Shown here: one piece after another, positions 1-10,542 of the stretch
How the letters are laid out: each line of letters opens with the position of its first letter
Position numbering within the stretch: the first letter of the stretch is position 1
DNA from: Planococcus citri
Lineage: Eukaryota > Arthropoda > Insecta > Hemiptera > Pseudococcidae
DNA: 64,000 bases
Direction: 5' to 3'
Assembly (NCBI RefSeq): GCF_950023065.1
Contig: NC_088679.1
Span: 39,184,001 to 39,248,000 of the forward strand
Translations under genes and position numbers: made by a program
Notes under the pieces: model-generated
Databases searched by the model: none
What the model was told of the DNA's origin: nothing
Seen by the model: only the letters and a program-made list of their open reading frames with translations

Positions 1-3000
1 TCTCGAAATTAGTTCGTAAACCAAGATTTTTGAATTCATAGCACTTCGACGGCATTTTTCACATGTTGACAGTCGACTTTCTGATGAAAAAACACAATTT
101 TTTAGAGGCACGTTTGGACAGAATTCGAGGCATGATGTGAGTACAGAAACTTACTTCAGACAAACTGCTTTTGCTGCTCACAATTACAAATCTACGATCA
201 AGTGACTCAGCGGTACTCAACCTGATGAATAAGACCATTTATCAAACAAATATTTAAATACTTGCCTCAAATTTTTCAAAAAACCATGTGCAATAAAACC
301 ACTACAAAAAAAGCTTGCAAATTTTTTCAAAAAAGCATTATTCTTCAAAAAAAAAAACGAACCCCCCCTAGCTTAGTTGAGTTGCCAGAACATTCAAGGA
401 AAAAAGGAATCGTAACAGTAATTCATACTGAAACCGCTAGGTTCGCTAAAAACACAAAAAACTTTTCATATTTTTTTAAATATTGAGAAATAATTATTCT
501 AAAAATTTTTATTTTGTATTTTGACATTTTGTTTCTCGTTTTTATTTGATTTCATTACACAAATTATTGCATTAGTTCTGTTTATTTTATTTATGAACGA
601 TCAATCAATTATTTTCAACATTCACCAAGTTCCGAATCCGAACATTCAAACTTCCAAAATTTCCCTGCATTTCAATTTTTAATTTAAAATTTAAAATTTA
701 TACTTATAGTTAAGTTGATAATACTCATCATTGCCATTATTCATAATTGTAACTATAAGGTTTATATTTATAGGACCGAACGACTGACTTTTGAGTTTTG
801 TGTCTCTCTAGCAAATTGACAAAAATAAAAAGACACAAGACAATTCAGTTTCCAGATTTTTATATTTTCATTTTTGTATTGTTTGAATTTCAATTTTCAT
901 TTCATTTTCCAGTTTATTTATTTGTTTTTAATTTCAGTACGTCTTACAAACCCTTGCCCTTCTACACCTTCTTATTACTTATTCTCGAAAAGAAGGCACT
1001 GTGACGAATAAATAATTGTAATTGTCCGTCACCTGTCACAAATCAAAATTAAATTCACAAATTGATCGATTGTTGGACAAACAAAATCATTTGAAAACAT
1101 GCGAAAAGTGGAAAATTTTGAAAAACTAAAAATTACTGGCCAATGAATTAGATTAGAACGTTTCTTTAGAAAATTGAAAATATCGTTGATATGAAATTTC
1201 GCTGTTTATAATTTTTTAAATAAAAAAATGTTTTAAAGAAAATATTTAAATAATAAAAATAAAACGCATCATCGATAATGCTTTAGCGTTTGACGGAACC
1301 GAAGGAAAAAACTCAGATACTGAAAATAGATCGGCTGAAAAGCAGGGAACCTAGTAATGGTAGTAAGTGTTGTTTATTTGCACTATTCTATGGTAATTTT
1401 TACATTATTTATTTTCCTAAAGTTCTTTCTCCTTAAAATAGCGTTTAGCTACCGTAAAAATTAAACGGAATAGATGTTTTAAAAGCAATAGGTCGATAAA
1501 TTCTAGAACATGAAAATAACAAAACAATACTCAATGCAAGAATGTGACCAAAAGCAAGGCTTTTTTTTCAAATTCGTTGAAATAATATTTTCAGTTCGCG
1601 TACTACGAATTGAATAACTGATTTCTAAAATGTAACGGAACCCATTTGGTACCAATGTAAAGCCGAGTTTTTCATTTCATGACCTATCCAATATCTACTA
1701 AAACTGTTCGCAGATTCGTTTAGTAGGAGTGAATGAACGATCAAAATTTGAAGTAAAAACCAGTGAAAAATTAAAAACATCGGGAAGAAAAATGTAATTC
1801 AAAAAAAAAAAAACTAAACAAATTAAATGTGTTTTCCTCCAGAAAATGGTTAAATTATAACATTGCTTAATTAGTGGACAGCTCAGAAGTTTTCATTTCT
1901 AACAGAAGATATATAGCTGTAGGCTATCAGTTTTAAGAAGTATCTACGATACCGGGGGTTGCTTCGAGCAATTAAGCTATCCGGCAAGCAATCAGTCTAT
2001 ATATCTCAACATAGCATCAGGAACAGTTTTATTAATTTTATCTTATAACAGAGATTGAATGTAGCAGCTGCGTTTCTTAACTTATCCCTACCAATGGACG
2101 ATTCTTTGCTTCAGAGATGGAGGCCATAGTCATTAACATAATTCCAGACTTCAGGATTAAGATTTCCGCCAACTTTTAATCTACCCATTACGTACAAGTG
2201 TTGTACATTTACACGAGTCAGATTATAACTTTCCAAAAATTTGGAACTCAAATTAAAGGAAATAAATGAATGTTTTGAAAATAATATGTTTTCCTTTTTC
2301 CATATTCAAACCTTCAGATACAAATAATTATTCTTCGCGGTATTGTTTCGAAACGTATTCAAAACCATTTCATTATCTACAGACATTCACACCACCGTAC
2401 TTTTTTTCCTATTTCGGTATTTTTATTTATTTTTCAATCCCACGAGGAAAGTTCAGGTGCCTAGATTACTTATACATAGGTACCTACGTATTACATACCC
2501 TTTGAAGCTCTTGCAAAAAAATCGTCAATTTAATAAAAAGTTGGCGTACTTAGTTATTAGGGTATAAGTAATACGTAAAGTAATCAGTCAAAACTGTCAG
2601 AAAGCTGGAAGCTCTTTCAGAAATCCGTCATTTGCAAACGATCTGAATCGGAGAGTTAGTGACCGGTGGTCATGGTTCCTACTCTTGAATATTACTGAAC
2701 AATATTATTAACTAAGCTTTTACCCAACATAAGTTGTTACACGCCTGCCAGATTTTCTGTTATTAATATTTATATAATTTTCTGCTTCGTTTACATTGTT
2801 ACGATAATATTTACGGTTTCGTAGGAGGACATGGATTCATAACCCTGCGTTCGAATTTTTTCTATCCTTCGCCGATATACTATGTTGCAAAACTCGGTGT
2901 TTTATAGGTACCTTGCAATTTGCAAGAAAACGCGTCTTTGAATTTTTTTTAATGCTTAACTAGGCAGATAGGTAATAATAATTCAAGTTATGAAAATCAG

Positions 3001-4047
3001 GTTGCAATAATTTCCCGTCAAATTTACATTTATTGAATGAAAAATTATTCAAATACTGTTTTCGTTTTTCTTCATTAATTATTCAAAAATTTCAACAGGT
3101 CTGGGAAATTTTCGCAACCCTTTTCTACCACAATAATACCTACTAATGCAATAATCTTTCATCAAATGAAAAATACGTAAAGTTCAAAACGGTTCAATAT
3201 GCTAGAATGTATTTTTTTTCACCTTACGTAAATTATAATGGACAAGAGTGGTAGATTTTATATTTACAACACTGCTATCCTTTTTGAATCCCTTCTCACT
3301 CATCATGAGAAGGTACCAACAAAGAAAATAAACAAGATTTTGTAAACTTCTTAAATGTACGTAGGTAGTTAAGAACCTATAACGGTGAAAAACTTGGGTA
3401 CCCTGGTAGTCATACATCTTAAAATAAGCCAAATAATATACAAGGGATACCGCAAACCAAAATGACAAGATTTCCAAGTAGAACTGTAGAGTCATAATTT
3501 GGGTTGAAGCTGTCTTTTTTACTTACACTTACGTCAAGTAGAAAACGGAAACAAGTCTCAAAACACCAGGTGTGCAAAAGAAGAACACTGTCATGAGTTT
3601 TAAGAACCTTTCAGAAGAATCTTACATTGTTTTTGGTTTACCAGAACGGTGTATTTTCTCAAAGTTTCTTTTAAACTTCATTGTCAAAAAGATGAACAAC
3701 GAACATAATTGAAAGTTTATAATTCTTTGAAGTAGGCGATCCTCAATTTTCTTTTCTTCTTCAAAATATCACCAAAATTTGTTACGATAAGAAACGTATT
3801 GTTCTTTCGGAATTTTTATAAAAATAGCTGCCTACCACCTACTTGTTGATTCATTGTAAACTTTTGTCTTATTATTATCGCCACGGTGTTAAATTAATTA
3901 TTTGTACAGATAGAAAAGTGGAAAAATACCACAGTGGATATTTTTTTCCGTTCAACCTCGATTTTAATCATGCACTTGGTATTTTATTTTTAATCTAAGC
4001 GTTTTTTATTTTTCCGAAACATTCTAATGTGCAAATATGGGTTTTAG
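1..4047. other. Upstream region / first intron of the alpha-tubulin gene, no supported gene
   Basis: AT-rich sequence without an open frame I recognise on either strand. Because the first certain tubulin exon begins with codon 2 (Arg), this stretch must contain, or lie downstream of, the 5' UTR and start-codon exon. A candidate is described separately at 1357. Short runs of TAGGTACC-type motif and poly-A occur, and the open frames here have no domain-like composition. I see no convincing core promoter. Confidence 0.5.
1357..1362 (+). CDS. Candidate start-codon exon end of alpha-tubulin (weak)
   Basis: The tubulin reading frame at 4048 begins with Arg and is preceded by an in-frame TAG that forms part of the acceptor, so the initiator Met must be spliced in. 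Many alpha-tubulin genes have their first intron directly after the ATG. At 1357 an ATG GTA is followed at 1363 by the perfect donor GTAAGT. Joining it in phase 0 would give Met-Val-Arg-Glu-Ala. Using the weaker donor directly after ATG (GTAGTA at 1360) would give the canonical Met-Arg-Glu. Other ATG-GT candidates exist, for example ATG-GTAATT at 1390. This choice is inference only. Confidence 0.22.
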
Positions 4048-4276
4048 CGAGAAGCAATATCGATTCATATTGGCCAAGCTGGTGTACAAATCGGTAATTC
4101 AATTTGGGAACTGTATTGCCTTGAACACGGAATCTTACCTGATGGAAATTTAGCTGATACACGTCTCGCCTGTCCAATTGATAGCGACGATAATTATCAT
4201 ACGATTTTTGAAGAATGTGAATCCGGACGATATGTGCCAAGATCAGCTTTCGTTGATTTAGAACCTTCGGTAATAG
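4048..4276 (+). CDS. Alpha-tubulin coding exon (residues 2-78): N-terminal nucleotide-binding part
   Basis: The exon starts after GTTTTAG (4041-4047) and ends before GTAAAA at 4277 in phase 1. It encodes REAISIHIGQAGVQIG, then WELYCLEHG, and ends in FVDLEPSVI. The loop after LPDG (about residues 32-60) is divergent: position 40 is Arg and there are two extra residues compared with canonical alpha-tubulin. The other-frame opening on the minus strand is a shadow. Confidence 0.92.
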
Positions 4277-7200
4277 GTAAAAATATCTGAAAAAACACAT
4301 CATTCACGTAATATATTATAATTTGCACCTTGTAGAAATGTACCTATTTATAACCTATATTCATTTGTGAGAAATTCTTCAACAGATGAAATACGTGGGG
4401 GTATTTATGGAAATTTATTTCACCCCGATCGAATGATCACTGGCAAAGAAGATGCCGCAAATTTATACGCCAGAGGACGCTATTCAGTTGGCGGAAAAAT
4501 TATTGAAAATTTAATGAATGAAATAAGAAGAATTTCAGACAAATGCAATGCTGTAACATGTTTTATATTATTTCACTCATTTGGCGGTGGAACTGGCTCC
4601 GGTTTAACATCTTTACTAATAAATCAACTCACCGAAGTATACGAAAAAACTACAAAATTACAATTCGTAATTTATCCTTCGCCCAGAGTAAGTGCATATT
4701 TTTTACAAAACCATTTTTTTCATTTTTTTTTTTTTTTTTTTTTTACAAAATCATATAAATAGGTACATGGTGTTTTTATCAGATAGGTCGATAGGTGTCC
4801 ATCTATATTCACGTTTGTTTGTTGGTAAAAATGATATAAATAAAACATAACGAGTAGATATTCAAAAACAGCAGTTAGAATTGAAAATTAACATAAATAA
4901 TACATCCTATCTTGTCTACTTATATCTATCTCATCACTTTTTTAAAACTTGAAATTAAATGTAGCTTCATTCGAACCTTTCTTTTCATAGGCTATAGGTG
5001 GATAAGTATGGTGAATTTGCCCCCGAGAGCTTCAGGGTTGATATTTGCATGGAAGGTTGGTACCCTTGAGCACCTTCCGTCACGAAAGTTTCAGACCCCC
5101 AGGACCCCCCGTTTTTGAGAAACCCCCCCTTTTCTAAACTTACAATAAAAATTTTTTTCTCAGCCCCATGTGAACCGATTTTTTTAATTTTTTGGTATGT
5201 TGTAAACATCCATAAGAGGCATCCCCACAAAAAATTTCAACCCCCTCCCCCCATATTTTCCCCTCAAAATGGCGTTTTATAGTTTTGTTTGCCCGTTTTA
5301 GCAATGATCATGATTCGGCACAAAAATGCGAATAGCATTTTTAAATGTATTTTTGACTCCTACAAAACATATATTTTTTTCAAAAAAAAATTTTAGGTGG
5401 GCCGTGGTCAAAAATTGAAAAAACTAACAGAGGGGGTTAAAAATGGATTCTGGTGTAAATCATTATTTTTGGTAAACAAGGTGTCGTTTCCATATGAATC
5501 GAACCCCCCGAACACGAATATGACGCCCAATCTTATGCTACCCTCATCCACACCCCTCCAGCGCCTCCGCCCCCTTCTCAACTTTTACTATATCAAAAGT
5601 TCAGCTATTTTCGTAATATTGGCGTCGTTTCCAAATGAATCGAACCCCCCGAACACGAATATGACGTCCAATTTTACGCTACCCTCATCCACACCCCTCC
5701 AGCGCCTCTGTCCCCTTCTCAATTTTTACTATACGAGTATTAAAAGTTGAGCTATTTTCGTAATGTTGGTATTGTTTCCATATGGATCGAACCCCCCGAA
5801 CACGAATATGACGTCCAATTTTACGCTACCCTCATCCACACCCCTCCAGTGCCTTAGCCCCCACCTCAATTCCTACTATATTAAATATTGAGCTATTTTC
5901 ATAATGTATGGTATCGTTTCCATATGAATCGAACCCCCCGAACACGAATATGACGTCCAATTTTATGCTACTCTCATCCACACCCCTCGAGTGCCACTGC
6001 CCCAACTCAATTTTCACTATATATATTGAAAGTTCAAATATTTTCAAAATGTTGGTGTCGTTTCCATATGATTCTAACACCCCGAATACGAATATGAAGT
6101 CCAATTTTATGCTAACCTCAACCACAACCCTATACAGTGCCTCCGCCCCCACCTAAACCATAAATGTTTTCACCAACTCTGATCAATCTTCTACAAATAA
6201 TTCTCGGGTTGTTATTACTTTTAAAAGTATGTTTCGCGAAGGTTGAAAACTCGTAAAACAATGACCATCGCAAGGTTCAAACTTTAACATTCAAGTTTCG
6301 AGGTTTCCATTCGTGCCAAAATGACACCCAGCATTATGAAAATAGGTTTAGCATTTAAAATAATAAAAATTGTCGAGCTGGCTGTAGCCTGAAAGGCGAT
6401 GGATGAGAGTAGAGCTAAATTGGACTTCATATTCGTGTTCGGGGTGTTCGACTCATATAGAACCGACACCAACATTATGAAAATATCTGAACTTTCAATA
6501 TAGTGAAAATTGAGTTGAGGGCAGACGCACTGGGGAGGGGTGTGGATGAGGGTAGCGTAAAATTGGAATTCATATTTGTGTTTGGAGGGTTCGATTCATA
6601 TGGAAACGATACCAACATTATGAATAGCTCAATATTTAATATAGTAGGAATTGAGGTGGAGGCTAAGGCACTGGAGGGGTGTGGATGAGGGTAGCGTAAA
6701 ATTGGACGTCATATTCGTGTTCGGGGGGTTCGATTCATTTGGAAACGACGCCAATATTACGAAAATAGCTGAACTTTTGATATAGTAAAAGTTGAGAAGG
6801 GGGCGGAGGCGCTGGAGGGGTGTGGATGAGGGTAGCATAAGATTGGGCGTCATATTCGTGTTCGGGGGGTTCGATTCATATGGAAACGACACCTTGTTTA
6901 CCAAAAATAATGATTTACACCAGAATCCATTTTTAACCCCCTCTGTTAGTTTTTTCAATTTTTGACCACGGCCCACCTAAAATTTTTTTTTGAAAAAAAT
7001 ATATGTTTTGTAGGAGTCAAAAATACATTTAAAAATGCTATTCGCATTTTTGTGCCGAATCATGATCATTGCTAAAACGGGCAAACAAAACTAAAAAACG
7101 CCATTTTGAGGGGAAAATATGGGGGGAGGGGGTTGAAATTTTTTGTGGGGATGCCTCTTATGGATGTTTACAACATACCAAAAAATTAAAAAAATCGGTT

Positions 7201-10200
7201 CACATGGGGCTGAGAAAAAAATTTTTATTGTAATTTTAGAAAAGGGGGGGTTTCTCAAAAACGGGGGGTCCTGGGGGTCTGAAACTTTCGTGACGGAAGG
7301 TGCTCAAGGGTACCAACCTTCCATGCAAATATCAACCCTGAAGCTCTCGGGGGCAAATTCACCATACTTATCCACCTATAGCCTTTTTTACAAATCGTAA
7401 ATCGCACGAAATTGGTTGAAGAATAAAACTGTTACGAAATGAGGATATTTAAAAGCAGAAAAAAAAAATTAAACACCAAATCTAGAGTGTAGTTTTGAGA
7501 GGTTTTCCGCGTTAATTCAACATAATTTACTAAGCGAATCTGAGGTAAATTACCCGAAAAGTGAAATACACTTCGGCCTCTTCGTTGTTATGTGTTTTTT
7601 AAAAAAAATTAAAACGAACATTTTTTACAGTGGTGCTATTAGAGGGAAATGTAGGAGTTTGAATTCATTTTTTTTCAAGTTTACAGAATGGAGAATGGGG
7701 TATTTTTCTTGTTCATTTAAAATTCACCAAATGTGTTATTGTTTCAATACAGATATCAACCACTGTGGTCGAGCCATATAATTCCGTATTAACAGCGCAT
7801 TCTACGATAGATCTCTCTGATTGTTGTTTTATGGTGGACAATGAAGCACTTTATGACATATTTGAAAAAAAATTAGACATCGAATGGCCCAGTTACATCA
7901 ATTTAAATCGATTAATAGCTCAGGTAAGATGATCTATGTAGATGAAATTTATTCGACAATAGCTTTTTAAATGTCCTGAATGACCATTTCATCTCGACTC
8001 GATTTATTATTATCAACTTTTCGAACTTAGGTTATATGGAACAACTTACTTATGCAATTTATGTAGGTATGTAGGTAATATTTTTCTGGATGATTTTTTT
8101 TCCATATTTAAAAATGAAAGAAGGTGGTGTAATTTGCCCCTCGTCAATTATTATGTACGATTATATCCGAAAGAGACTAGGCATACAGGTACGATTTTTT
8201 GCCATAATTCTTATACTCGGTGCATATATCACGACTTTCATTTTGAATTTCTTCATAATATCCACAGATGTCGTGATAGTTTTCTGCATAATTTTTTTTT
8301 TAATACTCAAAGAAAATTAAATGACTTCTTACGTATTTAAAATTTAAATTAATTTTCAATAGAAAATATTTTACCAGGTATTATTTCTGCTTTGGAAAAT
8401 TAAAAAAATTAGGGTCATTTTTCAAACCCAAAACACATTTTCTATTTACCTATGAGAATTTTCGATTTTAAATAAATTAATTAAAAGTTCTTTTTTTAGA
8501 GGGGGGGGGGGGGTGTTTTTAATTACTAGATTATTACACCTTTCGTAAGGAGGTTTATATAGAGTTCGCATTTTTCAAATTGTTGGCCTGTGGAAGAAAT
8601 GGTACGATTTTCAAACTTAGGTATTGTCTCGTCTAATTTATTATTATCCACCTAAATTACAAGATAATTCAAGCTGGATGGAACCCAGCTCCAATTTATT
8701 ATTACGATGATGCCACGCTACAGATTCATTTACCAAAGACTTGCATATCAATTTCAGAAAAACCATCACCCATCATCATTAGGTATATTTTTTCTAAATA
8801 GAGGTATTTTTTCTCATTTTCTTCGCAGAAGAAAAAGCCTCGGTACCTACTTCTTTCGTCATCCGATGAAATATGATATTTCAGTTCTCAGAGAACATTC
8901 GATGTACTTCATCTATTTACTTTTTGACGAAACCTCGCGCACTAATGAGTTACACCCCAAGACAAGAAAAACACAATACTTTACACAACACGTAGAACTT
9001 TAAAGATCTCTGCAAGTTTTATTGTATTGTTTAGTAAATTCATTACGAGGCTGTCTGAAAATGTGTCACGACACCTGTTTGCATTTTCATTACAAACAAA
9101 ATGAAGACTATTATATTACAATTTCAAAAAGCTATCACACCATCAACGACATCACACAAAATGTATGAAATGTGTTCGTCTTTTCAACGTCTTACGCCAA
9201 ATATGCGCACACTTATCTTGATACAAATCGAAACGAAATATTTACTTTGATTTTAACCAAGCTTTTCAACAGTTCGCTTTTCATGTACCTACTACCTACC
9301 TATCAAAATATCGGATATCTAACTCAACTACAAAATTTCTTGATTTAGTACATTCGATCATTTTTTTGGTGTGTGTGTGTGTTTTGTTTCAGGTAACTTC
9401 GTCTTTTACCGCAAGTATGAGATTCGAAGGAGCGATGAATATAGATTTGAAGGAATTTCAAACGAATTTAGTACCTTATCCGCGCATTCATTTCCCCCTT
9501 ATTACGTACGCGCCGATAATATCCGTTGTAAAAGCCGATCGTCAAAATATGTCCGTTAAAGAAATAACCGTAGATTCTTTTCAACCTGGTAACCAAATGG
9601 TAAAATGCGATCCAAGAAGAGGCAAATATATGGCTTGCTGTATGCTGTATAGGGGAGATGTAACCCCTAGAGACGTAAACGATTCCATACAAGTGATTAA
9701 AACCAGAGAAAACATTAAATTTGTCAACTGGTGTCCTACCGGATTCCAAGTTGGCATTAATTACCAGCCACCCGTCGTTGTACCAGGTCAGTAAATTAAC
9801 CTATACAACCATCCACTGTCAATTTACGAGTACCTACGTACATCGAACTGTAATTTTTTAGCGTAATAATTTATCTATTTTTAATTCTTCAGGTGGAGAT
9901 TTCGCTAAAGTAAGACGAGCTGTATGTATGATAGGAAACACAACAGCGATATCAGAAGCATGGGCTAGGTTAAATTATAAATTCGATTTAATGTTCGCCA
10001 AAAGAGCTTACGTTCATTGGTACTTGGGAGAAGGAATGGAAGAAACAGAATTCGCTGAAGCTAGAACAGATATGGCCGAATTAGAAAAAGATTACGAAGA
10101 AGCAGGCAAAGACACGAATTTATCCGGCAGTACGACTAGTATAGCACCGATAACCTCGACCAAACATCCGACAGTTGCCAATACCTTGGGATCGTTTCGA

Positions 10201-10350
10201 ACAAGTAGCTCATCGCCATCTCCAACCATAGGTGATGCAGGCGACGACCAAGAAGGCGACAGTCAAAACGATCAACATCTAGCATCAACTACTACAGCAT
10301 CCAAAGTTGTATGGCAACCTCAAGAATTCGACCAATATACTCATTATTGA
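4048..10350 (+). CDS. Divergent alpha-tubulin gene, five recognised coding exons
   Basis: Alpha-tubulin forms the alpha/beta heterodimer of microtubules in the cytoplasm. Exons 4048-4276, 4386-4687, 7753-7923, 9393-9786 and 9893-10350 join in frame (phases 1,0,0,1) to 517 residues plus an upstream Met. Numbering with that Met: N-terminal REAISIHIGQAGVQIG; tubulin/FtsZ signature GGGTGSG at 144-150; TEFQTN-like helix 8 (KEFQTNLVPYPRIHFPL) with the catalytic Glu at 256, equivalent to Glu254; and the alpha-specific loop VVPGGDFAKV. The family is normally ~450 residues. Here the K40 loop is two residues longer, residue 40 is Arg instead of acetylatable Lys, and from ~439 an ~80-residue Ser/Thr-rich tail ending in Tyr replaces the short Glu-rich one. 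All exons have GT/AG borders and no internal stops, so it looks functional. Such divergence suggests a tissue-restricted, perhaps germline, isotype (inference). Assignment to alpha-tubulin is secure; the start exon is not found. Confidence 0.93.
4386..4687 (+). CDS. Alpha-tubulin coding exon (residues 78-178): GTPase signature
   Basis: It follows a 109-bp intron, with acceptor CAACAG at 4380-4385. It encodes DEIRGGIYGNLFHPD, then ITGKEDAANLYARG, and FHSFGGGTGSG at 140-150, the tubulin signature that binds the GTP phosphates. The donor GTAAGT at 4688 follows IYPSPR in phase 0. The exon is 302 nt. Confidence 0.94.
5480..6156 (+). repeat. Left-arm tandem repeat, five ~142-bp units
   Basis: The core CGAACCCCCCGAACACGAAT recurs at 5500, 5641, 5788 and 5930, with a degenerate copy near 6073, giving spacings of 141, 147, 142 and about 143 bp. 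Each unit also carries TCCACACCCCTCCAG and GCCCCCTTCTCAA-like segments, a C-rich strand unusual for this AT-rich window. Confidence 0.9.
6380..6893 (-). repeat. Right-arm tandem repeat, four ~141-bp units in opposite orientation
   Basis: These are reverse-complement copies of the left-arm unit. The motif ending in GGGTTCG ends at 6450, 6593, 6732 and 6873 (spacings 143, 139 and 141). There is one unit fewer than in the left arm. The innermost unit (6380-6450) is the most diverged. Confidence 0.88.
7753..7923 (+). CDS. Alpha-tubulin coding exon (residues 179-235)
   Basis: This 171-nt exon is in phase 0 on both sides, with acceptor AATACAG and donor GTAAGA at 7924. It encodes ISTTVVEPYN, the segment around DCCFMVDNEALYDIF, and INLNRLIAQ, all matching the alpha-tubulin intermediate region. 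Asn208 and Asn230 sit where the nucleotide-contacting asparagines of the family lie. Confidence 0.93.
7924..9392 (+). other. Alpha-tubulin intron 3
   Basis: The intron is 1469 bp of AT-rich DNA. It contains a poly-G run at about 8500-8513 and ends in a GT-dinucleotide run (9369-9381) just upstream of the acceptor TTTGTTTCAG. Open frames within it have no recognisable domain. Confidence 0.8.
9393..9786 (+). CDS. Alpha-tubulin coding exon (residues 236-367): catalytic helix 8 and C-terminal half
   Basis: The acceptor is TTTCAG; the donor GTCAGT at 9787 leaves phase 1. It encodes SSFTASMRFEGAMNIDL, the helix-8 motif KEFQTNLVPYPRIHFPL with Glu256 (the residue that stimulates GTP hydrolysis on the next beta-tubulin), CDPRRGKYMACCMLYRGDV, and WCPTGFQVGINYQPP. 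Reading on through the donor reaches a stop 4 codons later, so the splice is required. Confidence 0.94.
9893..10350 (+). CDS. Alpha-tubulin last coding exon (residues 367-518): H11-H12 and unusual tail
   Basis: It follows a 106-bp intron ending TTCTTCAG. It encodes GGDFAKVRRAVCM, EAWARLNYKFDLMFAKRA, HWYLGEGMEE and MAELEKDYEEAG, all canonical to about residue 438. The remaining 80 residues are rich in Ser, Thr, Pro, Asp and Gln with only two Glu after residue 438 (487 and 511), and end Tyr-Thr-His-Tyr. The stop TGA is at 10348-10350. A final Tyr is preserved although the Glu-rich tail that is normally polyglutamylated is lost. Confidence 0.94.
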
Positions 10351-10457
10351 TTCGATATTATGGTATTCCCTCCCCTTTTAATCGATATTTTTATCGTGTT
10401 GTCACAATTAAATGTTTTAAAATTAAAATGACTGATTTTTCTCACCAATCATCGAGA

Positions 10458-10463
10458 AATAAA
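10458..10463 (+). promoter_or_regulatory. AATAAA poly(A) signal, proximal
   Basis: AATAAA lies 108 bp downstream of the tubulin stop codon. It is one of two candidate cleavage signals for this gene. Confidence 0.5.
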
Positions 10464-10536
10464 ATGACAGCTTGGACTTCTTCCTGTACATTTTTGGTAA
10501 AAAGTGTTATTCTAAGCTTCTAGTATATTATCTGTA

Positions 10537-10542
10537 AATAAA
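10537..10542 (+). promoter_or_regulatory. AATAAA poly(A) signal, distal
   Basis: A second AATAAA lies 187 bp after the stop and is followed by TGTGAGC and GT-rich sequence, a plausible cleavage and downstream element. Both would give a short 3' UTR. Confidence 0.5.

Larger units (their letters stand above)
4989..7384. repeat. Long inverted repeat (foldback), ~1.1-kb arms, inside tubulin intron 2
   Basis: The outer ends read AGGCTATAGGTGGATAAG (from 4989) and its reverse complement CTTATCCACCTATAGCCT (to 7384). Pairing positions keep a constant sum of 12373 from the ends inward, through 5461/6912 to 5641/6732, so the outer ~650 bp per arm pair without net indels. The outermost ~490 bp show only a couple of mismatches by eye. 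Further inward the register shifts by about 8 and identity falls. No transposase frame and no clear flanking target duplication are seen. It may be a foldback transposon or a local inverted duplication. Transcription through it would give a hairpin of ~1 kb stem. Confidence 0.93.
4688..7752 (+). other. Alpha-tubulin intron 2, hosting a 2.4-kb inverted repeat
   Basis: This intron is 3065 bp with donor GTAAGT and acceptor TTTCAATACAG, far larger than the tubulin introns of 109 and 106 bp. Most of it is the foldback structure at 4989-7384, described separately. The flanks are poly-T and AT-rich DNA. Open frames inside are mirror images of each other in the two arms and do not look like genes. 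Confidence 0.85.

Noticed and set aside
1900..2000. tRNA-like hairpin around GGTTGCTTCGAGCAATTAAGC
   Set aside because: The T-loop would have five instead of seven bases and no acceptor, D or anticodon arm can be drawn in register.
3995..4303. 102-codon minus-strand open frame
   Set aside because: Antisense shadow of the first recognised tubulin exon.
5397..6976. Several 80-117 codon open frames in both strands with repeated SFPYESNPPNTNM-like peptides
   Set aside because: They are translations of the ~142-bp tandem unit in the foldback arms. The mirror-image frames in the two arms show that the repeat, not selection on a protein, explains them.
4960..7410. Polinton-type terminal repeats for the foldback, because the ends begin with AG
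   Set aside because: No 6-bp target duplication and no Polinton genes between the arms.
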